Source: Pinus tabuliformis (Eukaryota > Streptophyta > Pinopsida > Pinales > Pinaceae). From it: a stretch of DNA of 64,000 nucleotides. The stretch is taken from NCBI GenBank assembly GCA_031772625.1, contig CM062808.1, positions 146,125,299 to 146,189,298 on the forward strand, given 5' to 3'. The position numbers and the translations under genes are program-made. Every line of letters starts with the position of its first letter. Positions within the stretch are counted from its first letter, which is position 1. Below the pieces are notes generated by a model. The model had not been told where the DNA came from. It did no database searches and saw nothing but the letters and a program-made list of their open reading frames with translations. Below, in pieces: positions 33,717 through 45,740 of this stretch.

Positions 33717-35288
33717 TTACTCGCATTCATCGGGAGGACGGACTGGAGATTGAGACATTTCTTGCGTGAAAAGACCATTCAGGGATGGTATATGACTATT
33801 TGCTATGCGTGATCCGGGAAATGAAAGTTGGTCTACGAGCTTGACCACTCTTCCTTCGTGCGGAAAACACATTACTCTAAAGAGTGAGGAGACAATTGCT
33901 CCCATGCAATAAATATAGTCTCTTCCAAGGAGTAGATTGTAATCCTTGGGTCCTTGAACTACCATTACGTTCATGCGAACTGTTTTCCTTCTCAATGTTA
34001 TGGGCACATCGGGAAGGATCCCTAAAGGTCGACTGGTTCCTTTATAAAAGCCTGTCAGATTTCTCATCTTAGGCAAAACCAATGGTGAACCAAGCGCTTT
34101 CCAAGCAGTTGAGGAAATGATACTCACAGAAGCCCCCTCATCTATGATGGTACCAGCCATAACCATTCTATATATTTGAACGATAATTCGGAATGGTACG
34201 CTTGCTGGTAAACGGGGTCTGCCTAGTTGATTCCAGTCGAAGGAGACAACTAGGTTGCTTGGAGGTGGGACCGAATAGACGACCAGGTATGACACTGACG
34301 AGCTTCCTTCCTGCGGTAAAGGAACGGGTAAATTGCCCCCATGTTCGTTGGAGTCTGTGCTTATGAAAAGAATTTGGACGGTGTCATCCTTGTTCTCTTC
34401 AGTGATTGTATCATCTGAAGATGAAACCTCTAAAGGCAAGACCGGGTCAACTGCCGCCTCGACCTTTTGACTTTCGTCTGGTATGGATCCAGATGGTTTA
34501 TCTTCAATGATAGGTGCTTCAGCCGACCACCTGAGCGGGCCAGCCGGATTTTCAACTAGTGACGGACTCGGCAAGAGTTTTTTATATCCAGGAGGAAGTC
34601 GTAACGGTGAAACCGGACGATCATCCAAAACTCTTTTAGCTTCGTCTAAGAAGGGACAACGGTGGACGGCATGATCACCTTCGCACAGTTTACAAGGAAA
34701 TCTACATTTCCCTTTTTGTCCTGGGGCTTCACTTTCACTAGTTGATGGTGTGCTTTCAACATGATCATCAGAGGTTGATGACACTGGGTTGTGCAAACGT
34801 GGAGACCAGTCCCGTAATATCCGAGGGATGCAAGGACAATCTCTGTGAAAGTGGTCTCCTTTGCAAATGACACATGGCGATTTAGGCCTGGTCGGTGCAG
34901 TGTGTGGATTTTCGTTAGATGACACTCGTTTTCCCCCATTCGCCTTTGGCTCCTTCTTCTTCTTCTTCTCTTTCTTCTTCTTTTCCTTCTTCTCCTTAGG
35001 AACTTGACTTTTGGCTTTACCAGCCCCATCAAGCGAAGAGGAAGGAGGAGAGGAAGAATTAGAGGAAGTAGAAGGCTGGTGGGCAACTCTGGACTCGTCT
35101 AATTGCTGATTCGATTGTTCAGGAATAGTGGTGTTCTGAACGACAGAGGTTGAGAAGAGCCATACAGGCAAACCAATTGTCAGCCCTGGAAGCGACAATG
35201 TGGCCATATGGGGCGCACCAACATCTCCCCAAGAGGAGAAGGGACTAGGATTTCCTCCAAGGGGAATTCCTTTGTTGGTAGACTCCAT
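33717..35288 (-). CDS. gag-protease protein of element B, capsid region deleted
   Basis: An intact 523-codon frame with an ATG start. A short N-terminal part leads into a Ser-rich stretch and a Lys-rich linker (about 85-115). Two zinc knuckles of form C-x2-C-x3-H-x4-C follow: CVICKGDHFHRDC near 136 and CKLCEGDHAVHRC near 197. The protease has IDEGASVSIIS near 381 and DYNLLLGRDY near 450. The arrangement matches the C-terminal half of element A's gag-protease, but the capsid domain before the linker is absent, so the protein could not build particles alone. That the frame remains open over 1.5 kb despite LTR divergence of a few percent may reflect selection or chance. Confidence 0.75.
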   Translation of the reverse strand: MESTNKGIPLGGNPSPFSSWGDVGAPHMATLSLPGLTIGLPVWLFSTSVVQNTTIPEQSNQQLDESRVAHQPSTSSNSSSPPSSSLDGAGKAKSQVPKEKKEKKKKEKKKKKEPKANGGKRVSSNENPHTAPTRPKSPCVICKGDHFHRDCPCIPRILRDWSPRLHNPVSSTSDDHVESTPSTSESEAPGQKGKCRFPCKLCEGDHAVHRCPFLDEAKRVLDDRPVSPLRLPPGYKKLLPSPSLVENPAGPLRWSAEAPIIEDKPSGSIPDESQKVEAAVDPVLPLEVSSSDDTITEENKDDTVQILFISTDSNEHGGNLPVPLPQEGSSSVSYLVVYSVPPPSNLVVSFDWNQLGRPRLPASVPFRIIVQIYRMVMAGTIIDEGASVSIISSTAWKALGSPLVLPKMRNLTGFYKGTSRPLGILPDVPITLRRKTVRMNVMVVQGPKDYNLLLGRDYIYCMGAIVSSLFRVMCFPHEGRVVKLVDQLSFPGSRIANSHIPSLNGLFTQEMSQSPVRPPDECE

Positions 35289-36986
35289 TTTCTCAACCCA
35301 AGATCAACGTAGGAAAGGGTAATGAATATTCCATTTAAAATAAATTTTATACGCTTTGACACAACTTGTTTTTTCAGTTTTTAAGAGTCGAGAAAAAACA
35401 AAAGATGACTCTAGTCTCCTTCGATTTTTAATGAGCCTGAAGTGACAAGTGCTCAGATGGACCTTTTCCATTAAGGAGTCTGAAAAGGAACAAAAGGGAC
35501 TGCTCTGGAGATCTAGATAGAGGGAGTACCAAACCAATCGCAAAACTGCAGAACACTTTTTACGGTACGGCAATCAATCTTCCTGAATGTTGTGTTCAGT
35601 GCATTGCGATCGATAGGGCGGCAGACACGGCTTCCTATGGATAAAGGATTTAAGCCTATAGGGGTCTCCCAAAATATACTTGACGATACGTGGGAGCACA
35701 AGTCCGTACTGGCACTTATCGTCTCAAAGTGGAGGAATCACCCAACCATCAGTGAGGACAACAGTTACCAGGCTTTACGACGCTGGAATACGTCTCTAGC
35801 CTAGACCTCTAAATGTTGTGCGTTAAGTTCCAAAGCATTGTTAGATTCATTGAATTTATTTTAAGTTGATCTTGCTTATGAAGTTTGCCTTTTGGGTTCA
35901 CCACGAGATGTAGATGTAATTCCTAAAATTCAATCTAAAGATGATAAACAAACTTTTATCTCTTTTGTGCAATGAAAATCCTAGCTACTAGAGGAAAAGA
36001 AAGACACAATCTTTTCACAAAGAGAAAAGAGCACACTGTAAATGCACTTTCGTAAATCAAGCCAAACAGACTGTCTATATGCAAATGCACATGCATGTAT
36101 TTGTTTTCGACTTTCTTAGTATTGATGCTAAAAAGAAAGTTGATGTACAAATCTGAATTTGCTTTCAAGCGACAAACACAAACAAGCTTCTTTTCGAAAT
36201 AAAAAGATAGAGATGATTACGACACTTTACAGTTTTGAAATGAATACTCGTTTTGACACTAGAAAATCACAAATTCAGACCAAAGGCAATAGTAACAGTA
36301 TAATCGACCATCAACAGCAATCAAACTTTCTCCTATGATCGAAATCGACACTTGCGACAGATCTAAATCAAAGGACGACAGTACGACTATTCTACTTTTG
36401 CAATGGAAAACTGTAAACAACTCAACAAACACACAAAAACATCTACAGTTCTTTTGTACAAAGGAGGCAGAATAACAGCAAGGAAAAGGGGTTTTCAACA
36501 GACATATACTGATCACAGGCAGCAAAATTCAGAGATAGAACTGGAAAGAATGAAGCACAAGAACCTCAGCTGCACAGGGCTAGTCTGATCAGCGCACCTG
36601 TAACACAGAGAAACTACATTGCAGCACAGGTTTCCCTTTCGGGAAGTGCGCTGAAATTCAGGATCTCTTAACAGTACCTGCGCTGGGCCAGAAACGAGAA
36701 TCTATCCGGGTTCTGGGTCACAGTTTGTAGTTCAGTCTTTGGTTTTTGCCGAGTAAAAGCAATCAGTAATGCACAATCAGGGGTAGATCTAAGGAGGGTC
36801 TAAGAGCTATCACAAGGGCAATCAGATAGTTTGTGAATCAGTTGTTCAAATCATAAACAAATCTAGTGAATGGATTGAAGCAGCATATGTCTACTTTGCA
36901 TTTGTTATGGAAAATGCAGTTCAAATGCTACTTATGAGTTCATGAAACAAACAACAAAGAGATACACAAACAAACTAATTAGACAT
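35289..36986 (-). other. Leader of element B
   Basis: Lies between the primer site and gag. No convincing gene. The short block near 35340-35480 repeats the phrase GAGTCTGAAAAG also found in the 3' region. The rest is AT-rich. Confidence 0.5.
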
Positions 36987-37004
36987 TCCCCAGCGGAGTC
37001 GCCA
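36987..37004 (-). other. Primer binding site of element B
   Basis: The minus strand reads TGGCGACTCCGCTGGGGA, identical to element A's site and also three bases from the LTR. Confidence 0.75.
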
Positions 37005-37007
37005 TTT

Positions 37008-38050
37008 TTTTACCGGGAAAAGTGTTTATTTAGAACTGCTCTATCCCACTAAGGTGTGACAACTGCCTTAGAAACAAACAGAGAAAAACTACTTTTGTAT
37101 TTCCTTTATGAACTATAGATAGAGAGGAACAAAAAGAACCAACCTGTGTCTTGCGCTAATCCTTTGATCCAATCCCTCTCTTCTTTGACAGCTTCCAGCT
37201 ACCTGCTCCCTTACTTTCCCAGCTTCACCAAGTACCTGTAAGATCACAGAAGAAGAACACTATACAAAGACATGGATATATATTCATAAACAACTTAGGA
37301 TCAGATTTAAGTTAAACATACAAATGTAACAAGCATCAATGATACGAAAGCATGGAGGAAAAACTCAAATAGTTCTTATTGATAAACAAGAAAAGATCTA
37401 GGAGGAGTTACAACCGATGGTTCCTGACCCAGCATCAACCTCCCAGCAAAGAAGCCCCTCTTCACCTCCAACAAAGCATAGATCACCCAATACTCTGATG
37501 TTTGTCTAAAAACCAATAGCAATTCCTTACAATGTGCAAAATTCCAGCCTCTGGATCTCTGGGATGAGGGATCCATATATAGATATGTGTAAGGAGGATG
37601 AGTCAGCTTGTGATTTGATTAGTGTCTTCTCTTTGTCATTTCTTTCTTCCACTTGGAGACTTAAGGCCTCTTACTCATCCTTGGTCGAATTCAGTGAGGC
37701 AAGTGTCATAGGAGAAGATTCTGGAAGCTTCCATTGTCTCTCCACCTCGCGGAATGACACTGCCATTTGTCATTTCTCGCCCAACGCACCCTCATAGTGC
37801 ATTTAGGTGTGTTGCAACGCACCTAGCCAATGTATTTAGGTGCAATGCAACGCACCTAGCCAGTGGAGCAGCTGAAATGATCCTGTTTTGACTTATTCTG
37901 AGCAGTTTCTCATGGAGAACTTCTGGGAGAAGCTATAATTTGTTGACCTTGTTCCTTTAGGGGTTAGAACAACACTTTTAGGGACTTAGGACCCCTTGGT
38001 TTATGGACATTTCATGCTTGGAGTTGTAAGGCACAAAAATGTCTATAAAA
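37008..38050 (-). repeat. 5' LTR of element B
   Basis: 1,043 bp, homologous to 30276-31319. Both terminal dinucleotides are mutated (TT at the left, AA at the right), but the outer ACGAT duplication at 38051-38055 fixes the boundary. Confidence 0.85.
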
Positions 38051-38055
38051 ACGAT

Positions 38056-38760
38056 CAGAAGGTCATCAGCCTCCTCCAACACAACATCATCTCATGATTC
38101 TGTGTTCTGGTATCGCTTGTTTTTGATAATGAATCGTACTTTTCGTCATTGAAAATTTATGATTTTGCATTAAAAAATGGTATTGTGTTGAAACACTCAT
38201 CTAACTAATACCCATAGGGAAATGATCTCTCGGAATCCATGAACAAAAACCTTATCCACATAATCAAAAGGATTGTTTACCCTGAGCAGCGCAACTGGCA
38301 TTTTGCCCTAACAAGTGCATTATGGGATGACCACATAACACCCAAACCCTCTCTGAATACCTCACCGTACTTCTTGGTATATGGTAAAGAGGCCATCCTA
38401 CCACCCAATATCTACTTGCTTGCACTTCAGCTATCCCAAGAGTCCCAAGGGAAGCCTTGAGAGCTAGTTTAGCATAGGATGGATACACTCCACAAGCTTT
38501 AGGAAGAAAATATGAAAGAAAAAGAAAAATTTACACTCCACCACAACCGTAGCAAGATATGGTTCGATAACAAGTCTGTAGGGAAAGCTAGTTTCGGTGT
38601 TGGTGACTTGGCCATGAATTGGGATAAATCCCATGAAGACAAAGGTAAGCATACAAATTTCCAATCCCTATGGATTGGTCTGTACACAGTCCATGAGAAG
38701 CTTGACCCACACATGTACCATTTGTAATCACTTGAAAGGAATATTGACAATGGCCAAGAT
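38056..38760 (+). pseudogene. C-terminal integrase of the host element (last part of pol)
   Basis: Continues from 30275 with QKVISLLQHN. It carries the second catalytic position (VFDNESYF, normally DNG), the catalytic glutamate region (DLSESMNKNLIHIIKR), the conserved ALWDD and YFLVYGKEAILPP, then the C-terminal domain (FGVGDLAMNWDKSHEDKGKH and SLWIGLYTV, the GPY/F-type fold). TGA, TAA and TAG codons near 38093, 38205, 38214, 38458 and 38725 break it. No chromodomain is seen. Confidence 0.8.
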
Positions 38761-39745
38761 CTCAAACACTATTTTCAATAGGTCAGGTTGCGCCCCGTGC
38801 CATGTACATAGTTTTCTTACTACTTGTTGTTTTCATTTTGTTTTCTTTGCTTACTATTTTTGTTTTCATTTTGTTTGGTTTGCTTGATACCTTACTATTT
38901 TTGTTTTCCATAAATAAGTGCTTCCATCTACTAAGTTATGGCTTTTGAATGAGTATGTCGCTGAGATATGAAGAGCCTTGTGACACTACAGCACTTGGCC
39001 AATCTTGTGTTCATCTTCTCTATGCTTGGTTATAACCTTTGGCCGATGAAGTCTTGACAAAAAATATGATCCATCTACAAGGGGAGATTTGGTCCAACCA
39101 TGAACCTATGTCCACACTGGGAAGCCCCATGCATGTACTCAGCCTTCTACTCTGTGTGTTCAAGCTCATCCAACTAGTAGAAACAGATAAGGGGAAAATC
39201 TAAATGAGCAAACCTATGTCAGAGGTCTTACATGCTTCTATGAAGGAACAACCTCTTCTACTATCAATAAGTCGAGATCCCTCTTCTGCCCCAAAAACAA
39301 ATAAGTGCCTATGCATAGTCCTCTTAAAAAATACAAAGGCCAAAGAAGAGAAAGGCTTCCTACGCAGAGAGGTGAAGCATGAAACTCCACCAAGGTATTG
39401 AACAAGCTCGCTGGCAGTGGAGAAATGTGTGTGTTCCTTTGTGACTCTGTCGGGGTATTGTCCAGGCCTGCTGGCAGTGGAGCAACACCAGAGATGAAAA
39501 CTTATACTCTGAAAATATTCAACTCGCGAGCCAAACTACCCTTCCCATTTTCAAAACACTGTGATCAAGTTGAACTTTTGTTGTGTTTGACTAAGTTGGA
39601 AAAAGGTGAAGCATGTTTGTCCATGGGGTAAGTGGGGAAGCCGAAGTAACCCACACAATGATTCAATACTCCCCGAAAGACCAAGGCCTTGTGTTGGCAA
39701 TGAACCAAAACAGAGAAGCGGGCGTTCTACCACTGTGTCGCCAAG
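38761..39745 (+). other. 3' untranslated region of the host element
   Basis: No gene. A purine-rich CTACAAGGGGAGAT at 39074-39087 looks like a polypurine tract but lies 660 bases before the start of LTR homology. A local duplication of GCTGGCAGTGGAG occurs at 39409-39422 and 39469-39482. It is possible that the true 3' LTR begins near 39085 and that the 5' LTR has lost its first 660 bases. Confidence 0.5.
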
Positions 39746-42572
39746 TGTTGTAGTGGCTACAACACCATCCAAAATTTTGGCCCACATCCAATTTTGAAGC
39801 CTCCTTCGACAGTTTTACTTGATGTTTGCACACACTTGGGTTCACCCCGTGAGCTCGTGTGAGTCTTTTCACCCACATTTCTTAACCGTTCAACGGGCAA
39901 CTTTTGTATGTTGGTAGCAATGTATCGCTTACGACCATGTTCTACTCATACACAAGGTCTCCGCTTCGTGTGTACATGTTTTTCTTTCTATGTAAACATT
40001 CGTCACGCACACACGAAGTTGTATACACTATCGCGCAAGCATCATCACGGTCGTCCAACTATCAATCACAAGCATCATGCTTGTTGACTTGCACCATCGG
40101 TCAGTCATGTTGAGCATGTGTGTCTGGATGGTTTGAGTCATCTCGTCATTAAGTCATGTAAGTGTGTGTCTGCAAGTTCGCATATGCACCTTTTCACTCA
40201 CTCACAAACTTAGTCATTTTTCTAAAGTTCTAACAACCAGATCACCCTCTAACAGTGGGACCTTCACCCTGCCATCGACTAGATCAACTGTCACCCAGAC
40301 CAGTGCAGAAGCACCCAGCAAGTCATTTCAAATTGTGTTTCCCACAAGCTGATCAATCAACCCTCCTACTGGTCAACCGAAGAGTTTGACCCGACAGTCA
40401 CCCCAGGACTAACTACCCTCAAAAATTGCGCAGAGGCTACAGACCATGCCCACTCAACTAACTAAGAAAATTGTGTAGACAAGTCAGACAACACCCAGTG
40501 CCCATCCCTATCGCCCTCATAAAATTGTGCAGTTTTTCCAGCGAGCCCACTAGTGAGCCAGCTAGCTGCTCACCTAAAAAACTACACAGATTTCATGAGA
40601 AATCCCTCTACTACCCAGCAGTCCGCTCAGCTCAGAAACTGTGGAAAGGTGATTAGCAGGCCATTCTCCCAGCATCAGCACAATTTTTCCCGCCAGCGGC
40701 CCGCTGCCAGTTCCCTCTAGGAATTTCGCGGTTTTTGCTGCCAAGCTCCCGACAACCTGCTACCAGTTCCCTCCAGGAATTGCGTAGTTTTTGCTACCAA
40801 GCTTCCAGAAATTGCACAGATTTTGTTTGCCCAGCCTTCCCGCAACCTGGACCGCTCCTCCCAAAAATTACACAGATTTGTCCTCTAGCCGAGCCAGACC
40901 CCGTAGATAGTCACTGTTGATCCAGATTGCCTGTCACCATAACCTAGTGAATTCTGCGCATTTTTCACCAGTAGTGCCCAGAGTCTCCATCCTAGCTCGA
41001 AGCTTGCCTTGCGAATTTTCGTAACCTTGTTTTCTCTTCCAGTCACCTACATCCGAAACGATCATGCATCATGGTAGGCTACTGGTCTATGGATTTTATG
41101 TCGTTTCGTCATGAGTGACTACAGATACATGTACACAAACAAACATGGTGCGACGACGGATGGGATGAACAAGGGGAGTACATGCAAGAGGACCTGTTCG
41201 CGAACGAACGAACAAGAAATGCATGCAAAGAGATGTCCTCGCGAATGGATGATCATGCAAAGATTTGTTCATAGATGGATGGAAAAACATGTGAAGATGT
41301 CTTCGTGGATAGACGGGCGAACGGATGAACATGCACTTTTCATTAACAGATGAACCTATCAAGCATGCCAACATACAAGCAAGGAGTAATGTGCAAATGC
41401 AACATCAAGTGAACCCAACGACCATCGAAGACTCTGCGCACCTTGCCATGCAAAGGTGAAGCTGCAACACACCATGTGGACATCCATCACCCAGAAACAC
41501 TACAGCTCGACATGCACACCAGCAGCACCACGAATGTACCATCACTGTCATGTCGAGTCTTGTCATGAGTCATGTCGTCCACATATCTACTATGGGCCAT
41601 ACTGTCAATCAATGTAATGTAATGTGGAAGTCCAAGAGACCCACTTATCATATGAAGGGTCATGTAAAGTTGAAAGGTCATGGAATTCAAACAGTCATGA
41701 GGTAAGTTGAACAGCCACAAGGGTAAATTTCACTCTTTGCTATAAATAATCCCTCATTTGTACATGCAAAGTACTTTTCACCTTGGCTCCTCCCACATAG
41801 CCTTTAGAGTCTGTAATATTTTCTTTGAGGAGTAAGTAGTGGCTCCAACACCCCACCCTCGGGGTTAGTTATGTATGGTGTATCAATGTGTCTTGGAACT
41901 TTCGCTCAATTCAAAAGCCTGCTAATAGACCAACACATTTTCACACATATATTGTAATTTTTTATAAGATTCATCTTGAACACTTGTAATGTATGTTGCT
42001 TTAACCTGAGTTTAACACTTGGATTCTTTCAACTATTATAATACATATATGTTAATGAAAACATGTTGTATATGCATTTAAATATGTCCTACCCATGTTG
42101 GTCACCTCCTAGACATGAGACAGAACCTTTCACGTAAACTTGTTATAATGACCGTTGCACTCGCACAGATCTCTTGTTGAGTGTTGTACGTGCTATATTC
42201 CCTTGTGTGTTATGACTGCCGCATCCATGTGGATTCCTCCTCTAGAAGTTGTGCACATCATGTTGTTTTGTGTGTTCCTAACAGAGTTGGGTTTCCTCCC
42301 ATCCAACTTGGGACTCAATCCCACCCTTCCTCTCTCCTGTGAAAGAACCTTGACACAAGTAACATTATTAGTCACCAGGCACGCAAACCTCACTACTCGA
42401 AGACAAAGAAGACCACTCTCCTACTCTAAAAAGTAAGAGCTAAGGAAAACATTTAAGATAATGGCAACAAGGCCATCATACCGGATGGGACTCCCACACC
42501 AAACGGTGTGAGGTCTAGTTGGGACTTCATACTGAGGTGATCCCCTGAATGTTGGCAGGTCCAGCACCATCG
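39746..42572 (+). repeat. 3' LTR of the host element
   Basis: About 2.83 kb, beginning TGTTGTAGTGGCTACAACA and ending ...CAGCACCATCG. It aligns with 4417-7260, including the degenerate repeat field (40426-40965) and the TATA box (41741-41748). Divergence between the two is well above 10% by eye. Confidence 0.8.
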
Positions 42573-44238
42573 ACACTACCTTATAACACCAAGAGTATAT
42601 CTAGAAACTTTCAAGCCAAATATACTAGATCTTTTGATTTAGAAAGAGTCGAGACTCTCGGAAATAGGGAATCTACTCCTTGAGCCAAGATCATAGTAGG
42701 CAACATACTCAATGGGATTTTAACCACGATATCGTTGCTTTCACCCAGAAAAACTTACCAGTAAACCACATTTTGTTCATAGTCATTGATCAAGGAAATT
42801 ATGGGAACTTAGGTTCATCGGGCATAAACGGAAATACATAGTTCTAACCCTGATGTTCTCATTATACTTTCAATCTATTTTTTGATGAAAATCTCATATT
42901 TTCATCTTCAAGAGCAATGTTGCTTGAAAGATCATGTTTATAGAAGTGGTATGAAATAAACATGTCACTCCTTAACACCCTTTAATGATGCACAAGACAT
43001 CATAGGTTTAAAAAATGAGAACTTGGCAGGAAAATGTGGATTCAATAGAGCTTCATATGAGTTGTATATAAATAGTAAAAGAGAGTTCGGAAGTGATGCT
43101 AAGAATTCGATGGAGTCACTCGGATGTCAAGAGTCATTTTTATGTTGCTGATAGGAAGAACCGACCATGAATTTATTTATTACTACCGTTAGTAATAAGT
43201 GATACCCTACTCCTTGGCATTGTACCCTCGCAAGGAAAAACCTAAGAAACTATATAGGAAAAGTATATTTTGTTTTTACCTTGTGATAATTAGTTTGAGG
43301 TCTCAACCATAACTCCACAATTGTTAGGTTCCCACATTCTATTCATGACTTGGGAAACTTGCACAATCATGAATATAACAATGATTAATCTTAATTGCCT
43401 AATGAACACAGTAGTGTCATATTAAGTTCATATGCATTAAAGACATCATTATGGGGATAGCATTGCATGTTGCAAGAATATATAACTCTATTTGTGAAAT
43501 CGTCACTTACACACTTGTATTTTATGGGAAAATAAGTTAAAAGAATGGCATACGAGATAATATATTATTTTAGGGAAATAGGTATCCTACATGCAAATTC
43601 CCATGTGCTATTTTTTGTCAATAGGATCAATATATAAATATATCATTGATAAATATCCACAAAGAAACAATATAACTTAGGAATAAATCATTGCTTTAAC
43701 TAAGTACATGTTGATGCATGCATAAAATTTGAGATCATTTGGTCCAAAATAGATATACATAGTCTCTATATGAATTATTTATGCTATGCAATGGATAACA
43801 TAGAATGTAGGACAAATAAGGAATAGTTTAGGTTAAATCCTAAAAGCTACAATGATGAACTAGATTTAGGAATCCTCTAGTTTAAGGTCAAAGAAGTGGA
43901 ATTTCAAGTCTCTAAGATAAATTTCTTGTATCTCCTCACTACAATCTGTGATATGATAGCTTTCTAATGGTGATCCAAGTGGATATATGTGGCCCCCCAT
44001 GATCCTACACCTTGGTAAATTTACAACAATTTTATAGTTCCCTAAACTTTTTAACTTTGTTTGGAACTTCCTATGCATTTTTGGAAATTAATACAGCATA
44101 AAAATCTCAATAATTTTTTTTCCGGATTTCTAAACACACATAACTCAAAACAATCTTTGTAACAAGCCAAGAAACACCCCAAAAAAAGATAGATTGTGTT
44201 AGAAGTTGTAATATCAAGTAGGATCCTTAATAGTCAAG
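42573..44238. other. AT-rich spacer, nothing recognised
   Basis: No coding frame with recognisable motifs on either strand and no repeat linking it to other parts of the window. The frame at 43866-44078 (minus) is short and isolated. Confidence 0.5.
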
Positions 44239-44583
44239 GAGTTGCGTCGCCAACAATCTTATTTACCAAATAATAAGTTGGTTGAGCATCTTATGTAGTT
44301 TGGTTCTTCTCTGAGAGGTACAAGGGCATACTAGACTAAGTGTCGATTTGAATTGATGGACATGATTACTCAGTTAGGATGTCCATCTTTATTTTTTACT
44401 TTGAGTGCAGCTGACACAAAGTGGCCAGAGTTGCATAACCTCATACCCATACATTCACATTCTCGTTCTTCAAATGAGCATCATGTGAAAATTGTTATCC
44501 AGTACCCTCATATTGTTGCGGCATTTATGCACCACATATTCAATATTTTTTGAGAGGAAGTTATCCAAAAATACCTTAAAGCT
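44239..44583 (+). pseudogene. Helitron Rep, N-terminal part
   Basis: The replication-initiator region of a Helitron. The translation begins near ELRRQQSYLPNN and contains SSLRGTRAY, DMITQLGCPSLFFTLSAAD and KWPELHNL, all typical of the Helitron-like N domain, then PHIVAAFMHHIFNIF. It ends EVIQKYLKA at the insertion of the 5S-derived array. TAG stops near 44299 and 44335 and a TGA near 44551 interrupt it. The next coding base after the array is 46844. Confidence 0.8.
44570..44583. repeat. Left target duplication of the 5S-derived array
   Basis: AATACCTTAAAGCT, repeated at 46830-46843. Removing one copy together with the array joins Rep codons YLKA and KDFWYR. Confidence 0.8.
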
Positions 44584-44840
44584 CTTTTTGAATTTAAGTA
44601 TGGGGGATTTACGCAGTGCATTATATTAGATATCATTTTTGGGATTCAACTGCGTTAAGTAAGTCATTCAAATGTATGACCATTTCCATGAGAGGTAGTC
44701 GTAACTGACTAATTTCTCATGATTTTTGAATAGTTCACTTAGCACTCATTGCATCGGGTGATGCTCACAGGGGTGAAGAAGTGGGATTGAAACTAATGAA
44801 ATGTGGAGAACGAATCACATAGCATCAATCATCACTTCCG

Positions 44841-44917
44841 GGGCTTGCACCCGGTAACCAGGACTTCCCAGGAGGTCACCCATCCCAGAACGCCTCTGGC
44901 TCAAGCGCGCTTAACTG
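44841..44917 (-). repeat. 5S rRNA-like segment 1
   Basis: The minus strand reads GTTAAGCGCGCTTGAGCC...GGGTGACCTCCTGGGAAG, matching the internal control region of plant 5S rRNA. The first 60 or so bases of 5S are not recognisable, so it is not a functional rRNA gene. Confidence 0.8.
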
Positions 44918-45278
44918 TGGAGTTTTTCCCCACAATCAAGCCCACTTAGCTTGCTACCCCATTTGCAAAACCTTAGCAAGTATTGTGCCTCATGAACCAT
45001 TCAAGTAGAGATCCCTTGACTCTTTTTGAATTTAAGTATGGGGGATTTACGCAGTGCATTATATTAGATATCATTTTTGGGATTCAACTGCGTTAAGTAA
45101 GTCATTCAAACGTAAGACCATTTCCATGAGAGGTAGTCGTAACTGACTAATTTCTCATGATTTTTGAATAGTTCACTTAGAACTCATTGCATCGGGTGAT
45201 GCTCACAGGGGTGAAGAAGTGGGATTGAAACTAATGAAATTTGGAGAACGAATCACATAGCATCAATCATCACTTCCG

Positions 45279-45355
45279 GGGCTTGCACCCGGTAACCAGG
45301 ACTTCCCAGGAGGTCACCCATCCCAGAACTCCTCTGGATCAAGCGCGCTTAACTG
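45279..45355 (-). repeat. 5S rRNA-like segment 2
   Basis: The same segment, exactly 438 bases after the first, with two or three substitutions. Confidence 0.8.
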
Positions 45356-45679
45356 TGGAGTTTTTCCCCACAATCAAGCCCACTTAGCTTGCTACCCCAT
45401 TTGCAAAACCTTAGCAAGTATTGTGCCTCATGAACCATTCAAGTAGAGATCCCTTGACTCTTTTTGAATTTATGTATGGGGGATTTACGCAGTGCATTAT
45501 ATTAGGTATCATTTTTGGGATTCAACTGCGTTAAGTAAGTCATTCAAACGTATGACCATTTCCATGAGAGGTAGTCGTAACTGACTAATTTCTCATGATT
45601 TTTGAATAGTTCACTTAGCACTCATTGCATCGGGTGATGCTGACAGGGGTGAAGAAGTGGGATTGAAACTAATGAAATG

Positions 45680-45740
45680 AGCCAAAGGAGTTCTGGGATG
45701 GGTGACCTCCTGGGAAGTCCTGGTTACCGGGTGCAAGCCC
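45680..45740 (+). repeat. 5S rRNA-like segment 3, truncated at the inversion point
   Basis: Starts at GAGCCAAAGG, so the A-box half is missing; the C-box half is complete. It abuts the left arm at 45679/45680, the centre of the inverted array. Confidence 0.75.

Larger units (their letters stand above)
30276..38050 (-). mobile_element. Element B: 7.8-kb Tat-type element with gag-protease only
   Basis: LTRs 30276-31319 and 37008-38050 are flanked by ACGAT at 30271-30275 and 38051-38055. The minus-strand order is 5' LTR, primer site, leader, gag-protease, long 3' non-coding region, polypurine tract, 3' LTR. No RT, RNase H or integrase is present. The primer site is identical to element A's, and the polypurine tract and 3' region are homologous. 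It therefore looks like a non-autonomous relative mobilised by A-like elements. LTRs differ at about 35-40 positions by eye (3-4%). One LTR has lost its terminal TG/CA (TTTTACC and TATAAAA). Confidence 0.85.
4417..42572 (+). mobile_element. Host element: old Tat-lineage Ty3/gypsy retrotransposon, split by three later insertions
   Basis: Two 2.8-kb LTRs (4417-7260 and 39746-42572) enclose gag, protease, an archaeal-type RNase H, RT, gypsy RNase H and integrase in plus orientation. Removing elements C, A and B joins the reading frame at both breaks: between RT and RNase H at 11739/29241, and inside integrase at 30275/38056. All genes carry stops or frameshifts and the LTRs differ at well over one base in ten, so this is the oldest large element here. 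No 5-bp target duplication is readable. The left LTR lacks a clear TG and the right LTR ends CG. Confidence 0.85.
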
